Below are positions 28,465 to 37,718 of a stretch of 64,000 bases of DNA, piece by piece (positions within the stretch are counted from its first letter, which is position 1; each line of letters opens with the position of its first letter). The position numbers and the translations under genes are program-made. Under the pieces are notes generated by a model that saw only the letters and a list, made by a program, of their open reading frames with translations, did not search any database and was not told where the DNA came from. Where the stretch lies: NCBI RefSeq assembly GCF_014250685.1, contig NZ_JACFAJ010000001.1:62001-126000 (forward strand). Reading direction: 5' to 3'. The stretch is from Cetobacterium sp. 2A (GTDB lineage: Bacteria; Fusobacteriota; Fusobacteriia; Fusobacteriales; Fusobacteriaceae).

Positions 28465-29433
28465 ATGTATCCATTAAAGTTTAAAAAGCATTTAGTTAAA
28501 AAAGTTTGGGGAGGACATGGTTTTCAAGAACTTTTAGGTATCGAACTACCTACTGAAGATAACTATGGTGAGTCTTGGGAAGTTAGTTCTCACAAAAGTG
28601 GAATGAGTTTTGTTGAAAATGGTCCATTTTCAGGATTAAGTTTACAAGAACTGCTTGAAAAATATAAAGAACAATTTGTTGGAGAAACAGTTTATAAAAA
28701 ATATGGTAATAATTTTCCATTACTTATAAAATATTTAGATATTAATGACAAACTTTCTGTACAAGTTCACCCAAGTGATGATTATGCACTAAGAGTTGAA
28801 GGAGAATTTGGAAAATCTGAAACTTGGTATGTTATAAATGCAAGTGAAGATGCTACTTTAATTCTAGGAATTAAAAAAGGAATAAATAAAGAAAGTTTTT
28901 TTGAAAAATTTAATAAAAAAGAATTTGACGATATTTTTAATATAGTTAGTGTTAAAAAAGGTGATTTTATAGATGTAAAACCAGGACTAGTTCATGCTAG
29001 TTTAACTGGAAGTATTGTTATATGTGAAACTCAACAAAATTCTGATACAACATATAGAATTTATGATTTTGATAGACTAGTAGATGGAGAACTAAGACCA
29101 CTCCACTTAGAAAAAGCTGGTGAAGTTATAAACTTCGATGAATCTCCAATTATAACTACATCTGAAAATAGACAGACTATAGAGTTAAAAAATTGTAGTA
29201 AGGAAGAGTTAGTTAGAAATCAATATTTTAATATCGATAAACTTTTTATTACTGGTAAACATTTTGATGATTTAAATTCAAACTTTAAAATACTTTCAAT
29301 TCTTTCAGGAAATGGAACTATGAAGTGCAACGACGAAGTTTATCCTTTAGTAACTGGAGACACTTACTTTATTCCAGCTCTTTTAAATATCGAAATTGAA
29401 GGGAATTTGGAAATTCTAAAATCTTATTTATAA
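28465..29433 (+). CDS. manA: Mannose-6-phosphate isomerase, class I
   Basis: A zinc-dependent cupin isomerase of 322 residues that interconverts mannose-6-phosphate and fructose-6-phosphate. Seen: VKKVWGGHGF, ESWEVSSHKSG, the zinc-binding SVQVHPSDDYA, GKSETWYV, KPGLVHA and the RIYDFDR catalytic-arginine segment. The short length is typical of the ManA form of Firmicutes and fusobacteria. The ATG follows GAGGAG. It has no sugar operon partner and ends at a perfect palindromic terminator. Confidence 0.93.
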   Translation: MYPLKFKKHLVKKVWGGHGFQELLGIELPTEDNYGESWEVSSHKSGMSFVENGPFSGLSLQELLEKYKEQFVGETVYKKYGNNFPLLIKYLDINDKLSVQVHPSDDYALRVEGEFGKSETWYVINASEDATLILGIKKGINKESFFEKFNKKEFDDIFNIVSVKKGDFIDVKPGLVHASLTGSIVICETQQNSDTTYRIYDFDRLVDGELRPLHLEKAGEVINFDESPIITTSENRQTIELKNCSKEELVRNQYFNIDKLFITGKHFDDLNSNFKILSILSGNGTMKCNDEVYPLVTGDTYFIPALLNIEIEGNLEILKSYL

Positions 29434-29439
29434 AAAAAG

Positions 29440-29463
29440 ACCTACGAGATTAATCTCGTAGGT
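29440..29463. terminator. Perfect-palindrome bidirectional terminator
   Basis: Twelve bases on each side of the centre at 29451/29452 pair perfectly, with A-runs on the left and T-runs on the right. It serves manA and the convergent oligopeptidase gene, whose last codons lie inside it. Confidence 0.82.
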
Positions 29464-31138
29464 TTTCTTTTAACCAGTTCTCTATAGGTGCTACCACAGA
29501 ACTCACACAACCATCCTCAAATGGAGAAATTAAATTAGATAATTTCACCAACTCTAAAAATGATTTTGTTCCTCCTACATCACATAAATTTAAATAATCT
29601 TTCCAAGCTTCATCTCTATTTTCATTCATTTTTTTCCAAAATTGTAAAGCACACATTTGGGCTAAAGTATAATCAATATAGTAAAATGGACTTTGGAATA
29701 TATGTGATTGTTGGAACCACCAACCACCATTTTCTAAAATTTCACAACCTTCATAATTTTTATGGGGTAGATATTGTTTTTCTAACTTTCTCCAAATATC
29801 TTTTCTTTCTTTTGGAGTTAAGTTAGGATTTTCATAAATTTCATGTTGAAATGCATCAACAGTTATCCCGTAAGGTAAAAACTTAATAGCTCCTCCCAAA
29901 TGTGAGAATTTATATTTGTCTGCATCCTCTTCAAAGAATAAATTCATCCAAGGCCAAGTAAAGAATTCCATACTCATAGAATGAATTTCACAACTCTCAT
30001 ATGTTGGAAAATTTAATTCAGGTATTTCTATCCAACTAGATCTATAAGCTTGGAAAGCATGTCCAGCTTCATGTGTTAAAACATCTATATCTCCCGATGT
30101 TCCATTAAAGTTTGAAAATATAAATGGAGATTTATACTCCGAGATATAATCACAATATCCACCACCAGCTTTTCCAGCTTTTGTTTTTAAATCTAATAGC
30201 TCATTTTCTACCATAAATTTAAAGAAATCATCTGTTTCCTCAGATAACTCTGAATACATCCTAGATCCATTTTTAAGTATCCACTCTGCATCTCCTTTTG
30301 GGATTGCATTTCCATCTTCGAATTCAAATTTCTCATCATAATATCTAAGAGTATCAATGCCTAATCTCTTCTGCTGATTTTTATAAAGCTCCGATGCTAT
30401 GGGTACAATAAATTCCTTTACCTGTTTTCTAAAATTAGCTACCATTTCAGGATTATAATCTGTCCTATCCATTCTGATATACCCTAATTCCACAAAGTTA
30501 TTTAATCCTAATTTTTTTGATATCTTATCTCTTACTTTTACAAGTTTATCAAATATTTCGTCTATTTTATCTTCATTTTCCTTAAAGAAATTGTATTTAG
30601 CTTCTAGAGATTTTCTTCTGATTTCTCTATCTTTATTTAAAGATAGAGGTGTTAACCCTGATAAATTATATTCTTGATTTTCAAATATTATTTTTGCTGA
30701 TGCTATTAACTTTTGATATTGAGATCCTAATCTATTTTCTTCTTGAAGATCTTCTATTATCTCAGGTGAGAAGCTTTTCAAAGAATTCTCAGCAAGGTTA
30801 AAGAAGTGTTTAGTCAATCTTTCCTCTAATTTTACTCTGAACTTAGAGTTTACAATAGCCTTATAAAATTTAGAATCTAGCTCTTCATAAAGAGGTGATT
30901 GCTCATCCCAATAATTATTTTCACTATCATAATAAGTATCTTCAGTATTTATTGTATGTCTTATATAACATATCGATTTCATTGAAAATATATGATTTCT
31001 AATCTTATTTATCTCTAGAATGTTTTCATATTGTTGAGATTCGTTCTCAGAGTTCTCAATTTTTTCTATTAAATTTTCCATCTGATTTTTTATTACTTCA
31101 TAATCTGGTCTTGTATATTTAAATTCTGAAAATTTCAC
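29450..31138 (-). CDS. M3-family oligoendopeptidase
   Basis: A cytoplasmic zinc peptidase of the thimet/PepF family, 562 residues. The HEAGH motif at residues 356-360 gives two zinc ligands and the catalytic Glu. The third ligand Glu lies in FPTYESCEIHSMSMEFF downstream, and GGWWFQQSHIF is typical of the C-terminal lobe. It degrades short peptides, fitting an amino-acid-fermenting lifestyle. Translation starts at GTG (31138) with AAGGAG eight bases upstream. It lies 15 bases downstream of the PHP gene, so the two are probably co-transcribed. Confidence 0.9.
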   Translation of the reverse strand: MKFSEFKYTRPDYEVIKNQMENLIEKIENSENESQQYENILEINKIRNHIFSMKSICYIRHTINTEDTYYDSENNYWDEQSPLYEELDSKFYKAIVNSKFRVKLEERLTKHFFNLAENSLKSFSPEIIEDLQEENRLGSQYQKLIASAKIIFENQEYNLSGLTPLSLNKDREIRRKSLEAKYNFFKENEDKIDEIFDKLVKVRDKISKKLGLNNFVELGYIRMDRTDYNPEMVANFRKQVKEFIVPIASELYKNQQKRLGIDTLRYYDEKFEFEDGNAIPKGDAEWILKNGSRMYSELSEETDDFFKFMVENELLDLKTKAGKAGGGYCDYISEYKSPFIFSNFNGTSGDIDVLTHEAGHAFQAYRSSWIEIPELNFPTYESCEIHSMSMEFFTWPWMNLFFEEDADKYKFSHLGGAIKFLPYGITVDAFQHEIYENPNLTPKERKDIWRKLEKQYLPHKNYEGCEILENGGWWFQQSHIFQSPFYYIDYTLAQMCALQFWKKMNENRDEAWKDYLNLCDVGGTKSFLELVKLSNLISPFEDGCVSSVVAPIENWLKENLRD

Positions 31139-31153
31139 TATATAGACTCTCCT

Positions 31154-31963
31154 TTATTTATACTTTTTAAAACTAACTTCTTTATTCTTAAATGAAGATA
31201 TGTATTTGACTCCTATACTTTCTAAAAAATCATAAGCTACATTAAAATCTTTACCAATATCTTCAAATTTATGAGCATCAGAACCTATGGTTATAACCTC
31301 ACCACCAAGTTCAAAATATCTCTTCAACACTTCATCCTTTGGATAAAATCTATTCTCTCCATATCTAAATCCTGAAGTGTTTATCTCTATTCCTCTTCCT
31401 AATGATATAATCTTTTTTAATATCTCTTCTATTATATCCCAATTTTTTTTATAATTTAATTCTCTGTATTGAGGTCCACCATATCTAGTAATAAAATCTA
31501 AATGTCCCCAAACACTAAATTCATCAAAAGAATCCAAATTTTTTAATAAGTTTTTAAAATAATCCTCATGAGCTTTTTCAGGTGTCTTTTCTATAAAAAA
31601 ATCTTTAGAACTTACATCTATTCTATCTATAGAATGAGAGGAAGCAATTATAAAATCGAAAGGATACATTTTAAGTAAATTTCTAGCATAATCCTTCAGA
31701 TGTGGTTGCATCCCAAATTCTACTCCCAATTTAATATCAATTTTATCTTTGTATATATCTTTTAATTCAAGAATTTTTGGGACATATTCTTCAAAATTTA
31801 CCATGAAATTCTCACTTACATTAATTACATCAAAATCGTAATGATCTGTTATAGCTATTTCTTTCATTCCTAATTTTTGAGCTTGATTTATTATTTTTTC
31901 TAGCTCTTCATTAGAATCTCCTGAAAATTTGCTATGAATATGATAATCACTTAATAATTTCAT
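31154..31963 (-). CDS. PHP-domain histidinol-phosphatase-like protein
   Basis: A HisK/HisJ-type PHP phosphoesterase of 269 residues. Seen: metal-binding DYHIHSKFSGDS at the start, AITDHYDFD, FIIASSHSID, WGHLDFITRYG and the final ITIGSDAHKFEDIG. The family includes histidinol-phosphate phosphatase, but no other histidine biosynthesis gene is nearby, so the substrate is open. The ATG at 31963 follows GGGGGAAAT. It sits between the BCCT carrier and the peptidase on the same strand with very short gaps. Confidence 0.83.
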   Translation of the reverse strand: MKLLSDYHIHSKFSGDSNEELEKIINQAQKLGMKEIAITDHYDFDVINVSENFMVNFEEYVPKILELKDIYKDKIDIKLGVEFGMQPHLKDYARNLLKMYPFDFIIASSHSIDRIDVSSKDFFIEKTPEKAHEDYFKNLLKNLDSFDEFSVWGHLDFITRYGGPQYRELNYKKNWDIIEEILKKIISLGRGIEINTSGFRYGENRFYPKDEVLKRYFELGGEVITIGSDAHKFEDIGKDFNVAYDFLESIGVKYISSFKNKEVSFKKYK

Positions 31964-31981
31964 ATTTCCCCCATTTGTAAT

Positions 31982-33598
31982 TTAGTCTGTTTTAACATTC
32001 ATTAATTCATCTAATTCTTCAATCGATAATGATCCTATTTTCTTTTCTATAAATTCTTTCTTTCTTGTAATCGGATCTTTTTTCAAAGCTAATACTAATG
32101 AAACTATCATAATTGGAAATAATAAAAGAAGTGGAAAAGCTATAACTATTGAAGCAGTTTTCAACATATTCAAACCACCTGCAAAAATAAGAGCTATTGC
32201 TAAAAATGACTGTGCCAATCCCCATATTATTTTTTTAGTCTTAGGAGGATTTAGTTCTCCATTAGATGACATCATTCCTAAAACATAGGTTGCTGAGTCA
32301 GCAGAAGTAACAAAGAATGACCCTAATAAAAATATTGATAGTATACTCATTAACGAACCATAATTATAATGGTTAAAAACAATAAATAAGGCTGTTTCTG
32401 CAGATTTTATTGCTTCTCTTCCAATTTCCATTCCTAAGTTTATTCCAAGAGTTCCAAAAGCAGAAAACCAGATAAAAGAAACTAATGATGGAAGTAAAAT
32501 AACTCCTATTATAAACTCTTTAATTGTTCTTCCTTTTGATATTCTGGCAATAAATGTTCCTACAAATGGTGTCCAAGCTACCCAGCTTGACCAATAAAAA
32601 ATTGTCCATGATGACATCCAAGTCTTATCTCCAAAACTATTTGTTCTAAGACTAATTTTTAGAAAATTACTTAAATAATCACCTAAATTTTCAACAAAAA
32701 CATTAAAAATTGAGATAGTTGGTCCAATTACTATAACAGCTAATAGTAATGCTAAAGCTAAAAAAACATTTAAATTAGATAATGTTTTTATTCCTTTACT
32801 TAAATCTCCAATTGCAGAATATATGAATATAACTGTAACTACTAGGATTATAATAACTTGGCTTGTTAAATTTTCAGGGATTTGAAATAAAAAATTAAGT
32901 CCACTGTTTATTTGTAAAGCTCCCAAACCTAAAGTTGTAGCAACTCCTGTAATTGTAGCTAAAATAGCGATTATGTCAATAACATTTTTTATTATTTCTT
33001 TATATTTAAAGTTTTTAAGAAGAGGAGAAAATATAGAACTTAGAAGACCTTTTTCTTTTTTTCTAAATTGAAAATAGGCCATAGTTAGAGCTAGGAAACT
33101 GTATATTCCCCATGGGTGAATTCCCCAGTGAAAAAACGACGTTTTAAATGCAAAAGCGATTGCCTCTTTACTTCCACCAACTATTTTAAAAGGCGGATTG
33201 ACATAGTGAGAAAGTGGTTCAGCTACTCCAAAGAATACTAATCCAACTCCCATTCCAGCGGAAAATAACATAGAGAACCAAGAAACATTTGAGTACTCCG
33301 GCCTCGAATCATCATCTCCAAGCCTTATTTGGCCATATTTACTAAAACATAAAAATAAACAAAACATTGATATAATTAAAACTATTAGTAAATATAAAAA
33401 TCCAAAATTATTTAATATACTATTTAAAATTTTATTTATTGTAATTTCAAACCCAATCTTATCAGCAAATATTGTTGATAAAATAACAAAAATAATTAGA
33501 AAAGATAAATAAAATACTCTTTGCTCCTTAAAATTAAAGCTATTAATCCTCTTTGTTATTTCATTAATTAATTTGTTTTTTCTCTCTGTAAATACCAT
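31982..33598 (-). CDS. BCCT-family transporter
   Basis: A betaine/choline/carnitine-type secondary transporter, 538 residues with about 12 hydrophobic helices. Seen: the glycine-rich SMLFSAGMGVGLVFFGVAEP segment and the family motif TIFYWSSWVAWTPFVG, then FIARISKGRTIKEF. Tryptophans of the substrate box are kept. Members import betaine, choline, carnitine or similar quaternary amines with Na+ or H+; no choline or carnitine enzyme adjoins. The start follows GGGGAGG. It is the first gene of a three-gene unit with the PHP and peptidase genes. Confidence 0.9.
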   Translation of the reverse strand: MVFTERKNKLINEITKRINSFNFKEQRVFYLSFLIIFVILSTIFADKIGFEITINKILNSILNNFGFLYLLIVLIISMFCLFLCFSKYGQIRLGDDDSRPEYSNVSWFSMLFSAGMGVGLVFFGVAEPLSHYVNPPFKIVGGSKEAIAFAFKTSFFHWGIHPWGIYSFLALTMAYFQFRKKEKGLLSSIFSPLLKNFKYKEIIKNVIDIIAILATITGVATTLGLGALQINSGLNFLFQIPENLTSQVIIILVVTVIFIYSAIGDLSKGIKTLSNLNVFLALALLLAVIVIGPTISIFNVFVENLGDYLSNFLKISLRTNSFGDKTWMSSWTIFYWSSWVAWTPFVGTFIARISKGRTIKEFIIGVILLPSLVSFIWFSAFGTLGINLGMEIGREAIKSAETALFIVFNHYNYGSLMSILSIFLLGSFFVTSADSATYVLGMMSSNGELNPPKTKKIIWGLAQSFLAIALIFAGGLNMLKTASIVIAFPLLLLFPIMIVSLVLALKKDPITRKKEFIEKKIGSLSIEELDELMNVKTD

Positions 33599-33690
33599 GT
33601 AAAACCTCCCCTTTTTTTTAAGTATTACTTAAATCCTAACACAACATTACAATATTTGTCAAATTTCCAAACATTTATAATCTTAATTTA

Positions 33691-33746
33691 AAAAAAAGTC
33701 ACAATAAAAAACTGAGGGAAATACAGCTTATTTACCATGACTTTTT
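33691..33746 (-). terminator. Possible terminator of the purine operon
   Basis: AAAAAGTCA and TGACTTTTT can pair across a loop of about 36 bases, with extra T on the minus strand. The long loop makes this weak, but it lies right after the last gene of the operon. Confidence 0.35.
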
Positions 33747-33749
33747 CGT

Positions 33750-35090
33750 CTAATTTCTTTCTATAAATTTTCCTTTTGGAGATTTTTCTAAAAATATTCC
33801 GGAATTCACAATCATATCTCCTCTAAGATATGTTTTATCAATTTTACTTAACAACTTAAAGCCATTAAAACAACTGTATTTTGATTTAGAATGAAGTTTT
33901 TCTTCATCCAAAATATTTTCAATTTTTTCAAAAACCACTAAGTCTGCATCTTTTCCAACATCGATACTTCCTTTAAATTTTTCCATCCCAAATATTTTAG
34001 CTGGATTTAATACTAACAAATCTAAATATTCTTTCACACTCATTTTTCCATTTAATACTTCCGAAAAAAATATTAAATTTCTTTCCTCTACACCGGGGAT
34101 TCCATTAGGACAATTTAAAAAATTAGTATTACCTTTCAACTTTTGATTTAAAGAAAAACCACAATGATCCGTTGCAATAATATCTATATTACCTTTTCTT
34201 AAATTTTCCCAAAGAGATTTTATATCCTTATCTTCTCTGAGTGGTGGACTCAATACATATTTTATAGCATCTTGTTTTAAGTAATTATCATTATTCAAAT
34301 AAAGATATTGAGTACAAGTCTCAACATATACTTTTTTCCCTTCCAATTTCGCAATTGAAATTTGTTCCATAGCTTCTTTGGTAGAAATATGTACCAAATA
34401 TAATTTTTCATAATTAATAATATTAGCCAATTTTATTAACCTACAAACTGCTTCTGCTTCGACATCATTTGGTCTTGAATGCGAATGATAAGTTATATCC
34501 AATTTCTTTTCTGCTTGAAATTTTTCTTTAAAATATTGTATAACTGAGTCATTTTCGGCATGAACAGCTACAATCATATCTAACCTCTTTGCATATTCGA
34601 ATAATGTTATAATTTCATAATCATTTTGTTTATACAAATATGTTAAATATATTTTAAAACTATTTATTCCTCTTGATTTTAATTTTTGAAGTTCTTCATA
34701 AGTATTTTCATTCAACTCTTGAACTACGCCGTGAAAAGAATAGTCTATATGAGAAAATTTGGCGTTTATCATATATTTATCTATCATATATTCTAAACTA
34801 CACCCTCTTGGCCCAAATCCAGGATGATCTATTATTGTAGTTGTTCCACCACAGGCAGCAGCAATACTACCAGAGATAAAATCATCCACCGATTTTATCC
34901 CTACATCTATATCAAAGTGAGTATGTACATCAATTGCACCAGGTACAATATATTTACCACTTAAATCTACAACTTCTTGATTTTCTTCCTGAATATCGAA
35001 GTCTATTTTTTTTATTTTTCCATCTTCTATTAAAATATCTAATAATTCCATTTTATCGTTTCTTAGAATAGTTCCATTTTTTAAAATCAT
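33750..35090 (-). CDS. hyuA: Dihydropyrimidinase/hydantoinase-family amidohydrolase
   Basis: A cyclic-ureide hydrolase of 446 residues, the last gene of the purine operon. Seen: metal-binding GAIDVHTHFDID, SFKIYLTYLY with the expected carboxylated lysine, HAENDSV, HISTKEA and ATDHCGFSL. Homologues (YgeZ/HyuA) in purine clusters open the pyrimidine- or hydantoin-like ring produced after xanthine reduction (family and context knowledge). The ATG at 35090 follows GGAGGA; the TTG at 35102 is part of the ribosome site and is rejected. It lies 22 bases after the xanthine dehydrogenase gene. Confidence 0.85.
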   Translation of the reverse strand: MILKNGTILRNDKMELLDILIEDGKIKKIDFDIQEENQEVVDLSGKYIVPGAIDVHTHFDIDVGIKSVDDFISGSIAAACGGTTTIIDHPGFGPRGCSLEYMIDKYMINAKFSHIDYSFHGVVQELNENTYEELQKLKSRGINSFKIYLTYLYKQNDYEIITLFEYAKRLDMIVAVHAENDSVIQYFKEKFQAEKKLDITYHSHSRPNDVEAEAVCRLIKLANIINYEKLYLVHISTKEAMEQISIAKLEGKKVYVETCTQYLYLNNDNYLKQDAIKYVLSPPLREDKDIKSLWENLRKGNIDIIATDHCGFSLNQKLKGNTNFLNCPNGIPGVEERNLIFFSEVLNGKMSVKEYLDLLVLNPAKIFGMEKFKGSIDVGKDADLVVFEKIENILDEEKLHSKSKYSCFNGFKLLSKIDKTYLRGDMIVNSGIFLEKSPKGKFIERN

Positions 35091-35112
35091 CTTTTCCTCC
35101 AATTAAAAAACA

Positions 35113-37692
35113 TTATTTTTTATAAAAACTATTTTTTAGAGGAAGTTCTGTTCTAAATATTTTATCTAATTTATAGTAAGCTCCCTGTACTGCTGGTGCT
35201 GTAGGAATGGTTGTTATTTCTCCAACACCTTTAGCTCCATAGGTTAACTCTTCCACATTCTTTTCAATTATTATCGATTGAATTTTAGGAATATCCGTAG
35301 CTCTTAATAGCCCTAAAGTTCCAAATTTTTGTTTTGGAATTCCATTTTCTAAAATAAAATCTTCTGTCAATGCGTATCCCAATCCCATGACAACTCCACC
35401 CTCGATCTGCCCTTCAACAGCAGTCGGATTTATGGCTTTTCCTACATCATGAGCAGCTACTACTTCTAAAACTTTTCCAGCTTCATCTAACTTAACAACC
35501 TGTGTTGCATAACCATACGCAACATGACTCATTGGATTTTCTTTTTCTGAACTCATTGCATCAGTTACTCCCGAATACTCTCCAGTAAATTCTTCCCCAT
35601 CAAAATTTTTAAATATATATTCTAAACTTTTATTAGTAAAAGTTTCTGTTTGCAAAAATTTCTTAACTTTTAGAGCAGCACATCTAACAGCCTCCCCACT
35701 AAAAACTGTCTGTCTTGATGCTGTTGTCGTTCCCGAATTTGGAGTTCTAACTGTATTTGGTGCCTCTACAACTATAAAACTTCTATCTATTCCTAGCTCT
35801 TCACAAGCTATTTGCGTTGCAATAGTTGCAAATCCTTGTCCAATACATGAAGCACTGCATCTGATGTGGAGCTTGCCTTTTTCTATTGAAATTATAGCTC
35901 TTCCTACATCTGGAAGTCCTACTCCAATTCCAGCATTTTTCATAGCACATGATATTCCTACAATTTCATTATTATCATAATAATCCTTTACTGCCAGAAG
36001 TGTTTCTTTTAAAGCTGTTCCTTCGTCAGCTATCTGCCCATTTGGTAAAGTCATTCCAGGTTCAATAGCATTTTTAAATCTAATTTCCCATGGAGATATC
36101 CCAACCAATTCAGCCAATTTATTCAAATTAGCCTCGGTTGCAAAAGCCGATTGAGTTACCCCAAATCCTCTAAATGCTCCACCTGGTGGATTATTTGTAT
36201 AAACAGCCGTTCCTAAAACCTCAATATTATGATAATTATATGGTCCTGATGCATGTGTGCATGCTCTTTGAAGAACAGGTCCTCCCAATGAAGAATATGC
36301 TCCTGTATCTGACAAAATATTACACTTCATTCCAGTCAATATTCCATTTTCATCACATGAAGTTGTCATCTCTATCTCCATTGCATGTCTCTTTGTTGAG
36401 ACATTTATACTCTCTTGTCTTGATAGTGTAACTTGAACATTTTTTTTACTTAAATATGCCATCAACGCAGCGTGATGTTGAACTGACATATCTTCTTTTC
36501 CACCAAATCCTCCACCTACATAGTTGCTTGTAACTTCAACTAAAGATGGATCCACTCCTAGAAGTCTACTAACTTCTCTTTGCTCATCGTAGATACTTTG
36601 TGATGATGTATAAAGATGCACTCCATGTTTAGTAGGGACCGCTATAGCACTTTCAGGCTCTAAGTATGCATGCTCTGTAAAAGGTGTTTTATATGTATGA
36701 GTTACAACATACTTTGAACTTTTTAACGCATTCTCAACATTTCCTCTAGAAAGTTTTTGAGAAAATAATACATTTCCCTTTTCATGAATTTTTGGTGCAT
36801 TCTCTTCCAAAGACATTTTTGGAGATGTCAATGGTTGAAGCTCTTCATACTCAACTTCAATAGCTGCTATTCCTCTTTTTAAACTTTCTTTGTCCTTTGC
36901 TAAAACTAAAGCAACAGCATCTCCTATATATCGAGTAATTTCTCCCACGGCTATCAAAGCATCCCAATCAGAAATAAAACTTAAATGACCTATATTTCTA
37001 TTTCCTGGAATATCTGAAGCTAAATATACTGACTCAACACCTGAAGTTTCAAGAGCTTTAGATGTATTAATTTTTTTTACTAGTGCTCTTGGATATTTTG
37101 TTCTTACAGCTCCACCATAATATAAATTTTCTATTTTTAAATCTTCGCTATATATTGCTTTTCCCGATATTTTATCTTGGGCATCTATACGCGGAGTTCT
37201 TTCTCCTATTTTCCCTGTGTAGCTGTTGTCTGGTTCATAACCCTCTCTAATAGCTTTTGCCACTTTCATAACAGCTTCTATTATCTTTACATATCCAGTA
37301 CATCTACAGATATTTCCCCTCAAAGCTTTCTTTATATCATTTTCTGTTGGATTTATATTTATATCTAATAATCCTTTTGAACTGATTACCATTCCAGGTA
37401 TACAAAATCCGCATTGTACAGCCCCTGCTTCTGCAAAAGCCCATTCATATATTTTTCTCTCTTTTTCCTCTATACCTTCAACTGTCATGATTGATTTTCC
37501 ATTAATTTTTTCTGTAGTTAAAAGACATGCTCTAAAGGCCTTTTTATCTAGTAAAACCATACATGTTCCACAAGCACCTTCTGAACATCCATTCTTAACA
37601 GAAGTAATCTGCATTTCATCTCTTAAAAAATTTAATAAACTCATATTTTTAGTTGTTTTAATCTCTTTATCATTGATTTTAAAGGTATACAT
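35113..37692 (-). CDS. xdhD: Xanthine dehydrogenase, fused 2Fe-2S and molybdopterin domains, no FAD domain
   Basis: An 859-residue molybdenum hydroxylase of the selenium-dependent xanthine dehydrogenase type. Residues 1-150 hold two 2Fe-2S centres (Cys36, 41, 44, 56 and Cys94, 97, 129, 131). From about 170 comes the molybdopterin domain with YVGGGFGGKED, PPGGAFRGFG, EGQIEGGVVMG and the catalytic Glu825 in GAKGVGEIT. The FAD domain of classical enzymes is absent and no separate FAD subunit is encoded here, as in E. coli XdhD. No in-frame TGA is present, so any selenium would be a cofactor ligand. The start follows GGGGGAG. Confidence 0.9.
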   Translation of the reverse strand: MYTFKINDKEIKTTKNMSLLNFLRDEMQITSVKNGCSEGACGTCMVLLDKKAFRACLLTTEKINGKSIMTVEGIEEKERKIYEWAFAEAGAVQCGFCIPGMVISSKGLLDININPTENDIKKALRGNICRCTGYVKIIEAVMKVAKAIREGYEPDNSYTGKIGERTPRIDAQDKISGKAIYSEDLKIENLYYGGAVRTKYPRALVKKINTSKALETSGVESVYLASDIPGNRNIGHLSFISDWDALIAVGEITRYIGDAVALVLAKDKESLKRGIAAIEVEYEELQPLTSPKMSLEENAPKIHEKGNVLFSQKLSRGNVENALKSSKYVVTHTYKTPFTEHAYLEPESAIAVPTKHGVHLYTSSQSIYDEQREVSRLLGVDPSLVEVTSNYVGGGFGGKEDMSVQHHAALMAYLSKKNVQVTLSRQESINVSTKRHAMEIEMTTSCDENGILTGMKCNILSDTGAYSSLGGPVLQRACTHASGPYNYHNIEVLGTAVYTNNPPGGAFRGFGVTQSAFATEANLNKLAELVGISPWEIRFKNAIEPGMTLPNGQIADEGTALKETLLAVKDYYDNNEIVGISCAMKNAGIGVGLPDVGRAIISIEKGKLHIRCSASCIGQGFATIATQIACEELGIDRSFIVVEAPNTVRTPNSGTTTASRQTVFSGEAVRCAALKVKKFLQTETFTNKSLEYIFKNFDGEEFTGEYSGVTDAMSSEKENPMSHVAYGYATQVVKLDEAGKVLEVVAAHDVGKAINPTAVEGQIEGGVVMGLGYALTEDFILENGIPKQKFGTLGLLRATDIPKIQSIIIEKNVEELTYGAKGVGEITTIPTAPAVQGAYYKLDKIFRTELPLKNSFYKK

Positions 37693-37718
37693 TCAATATC
37701 TCCCCCAAAATATATATT

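Noticed and set aside
35113-37692. Selenocysteine codon in the xanthine dehydrogenase
   Set aside because: The frame has no internal TGA; selenium, if present, would be a labile cofactor ligand.
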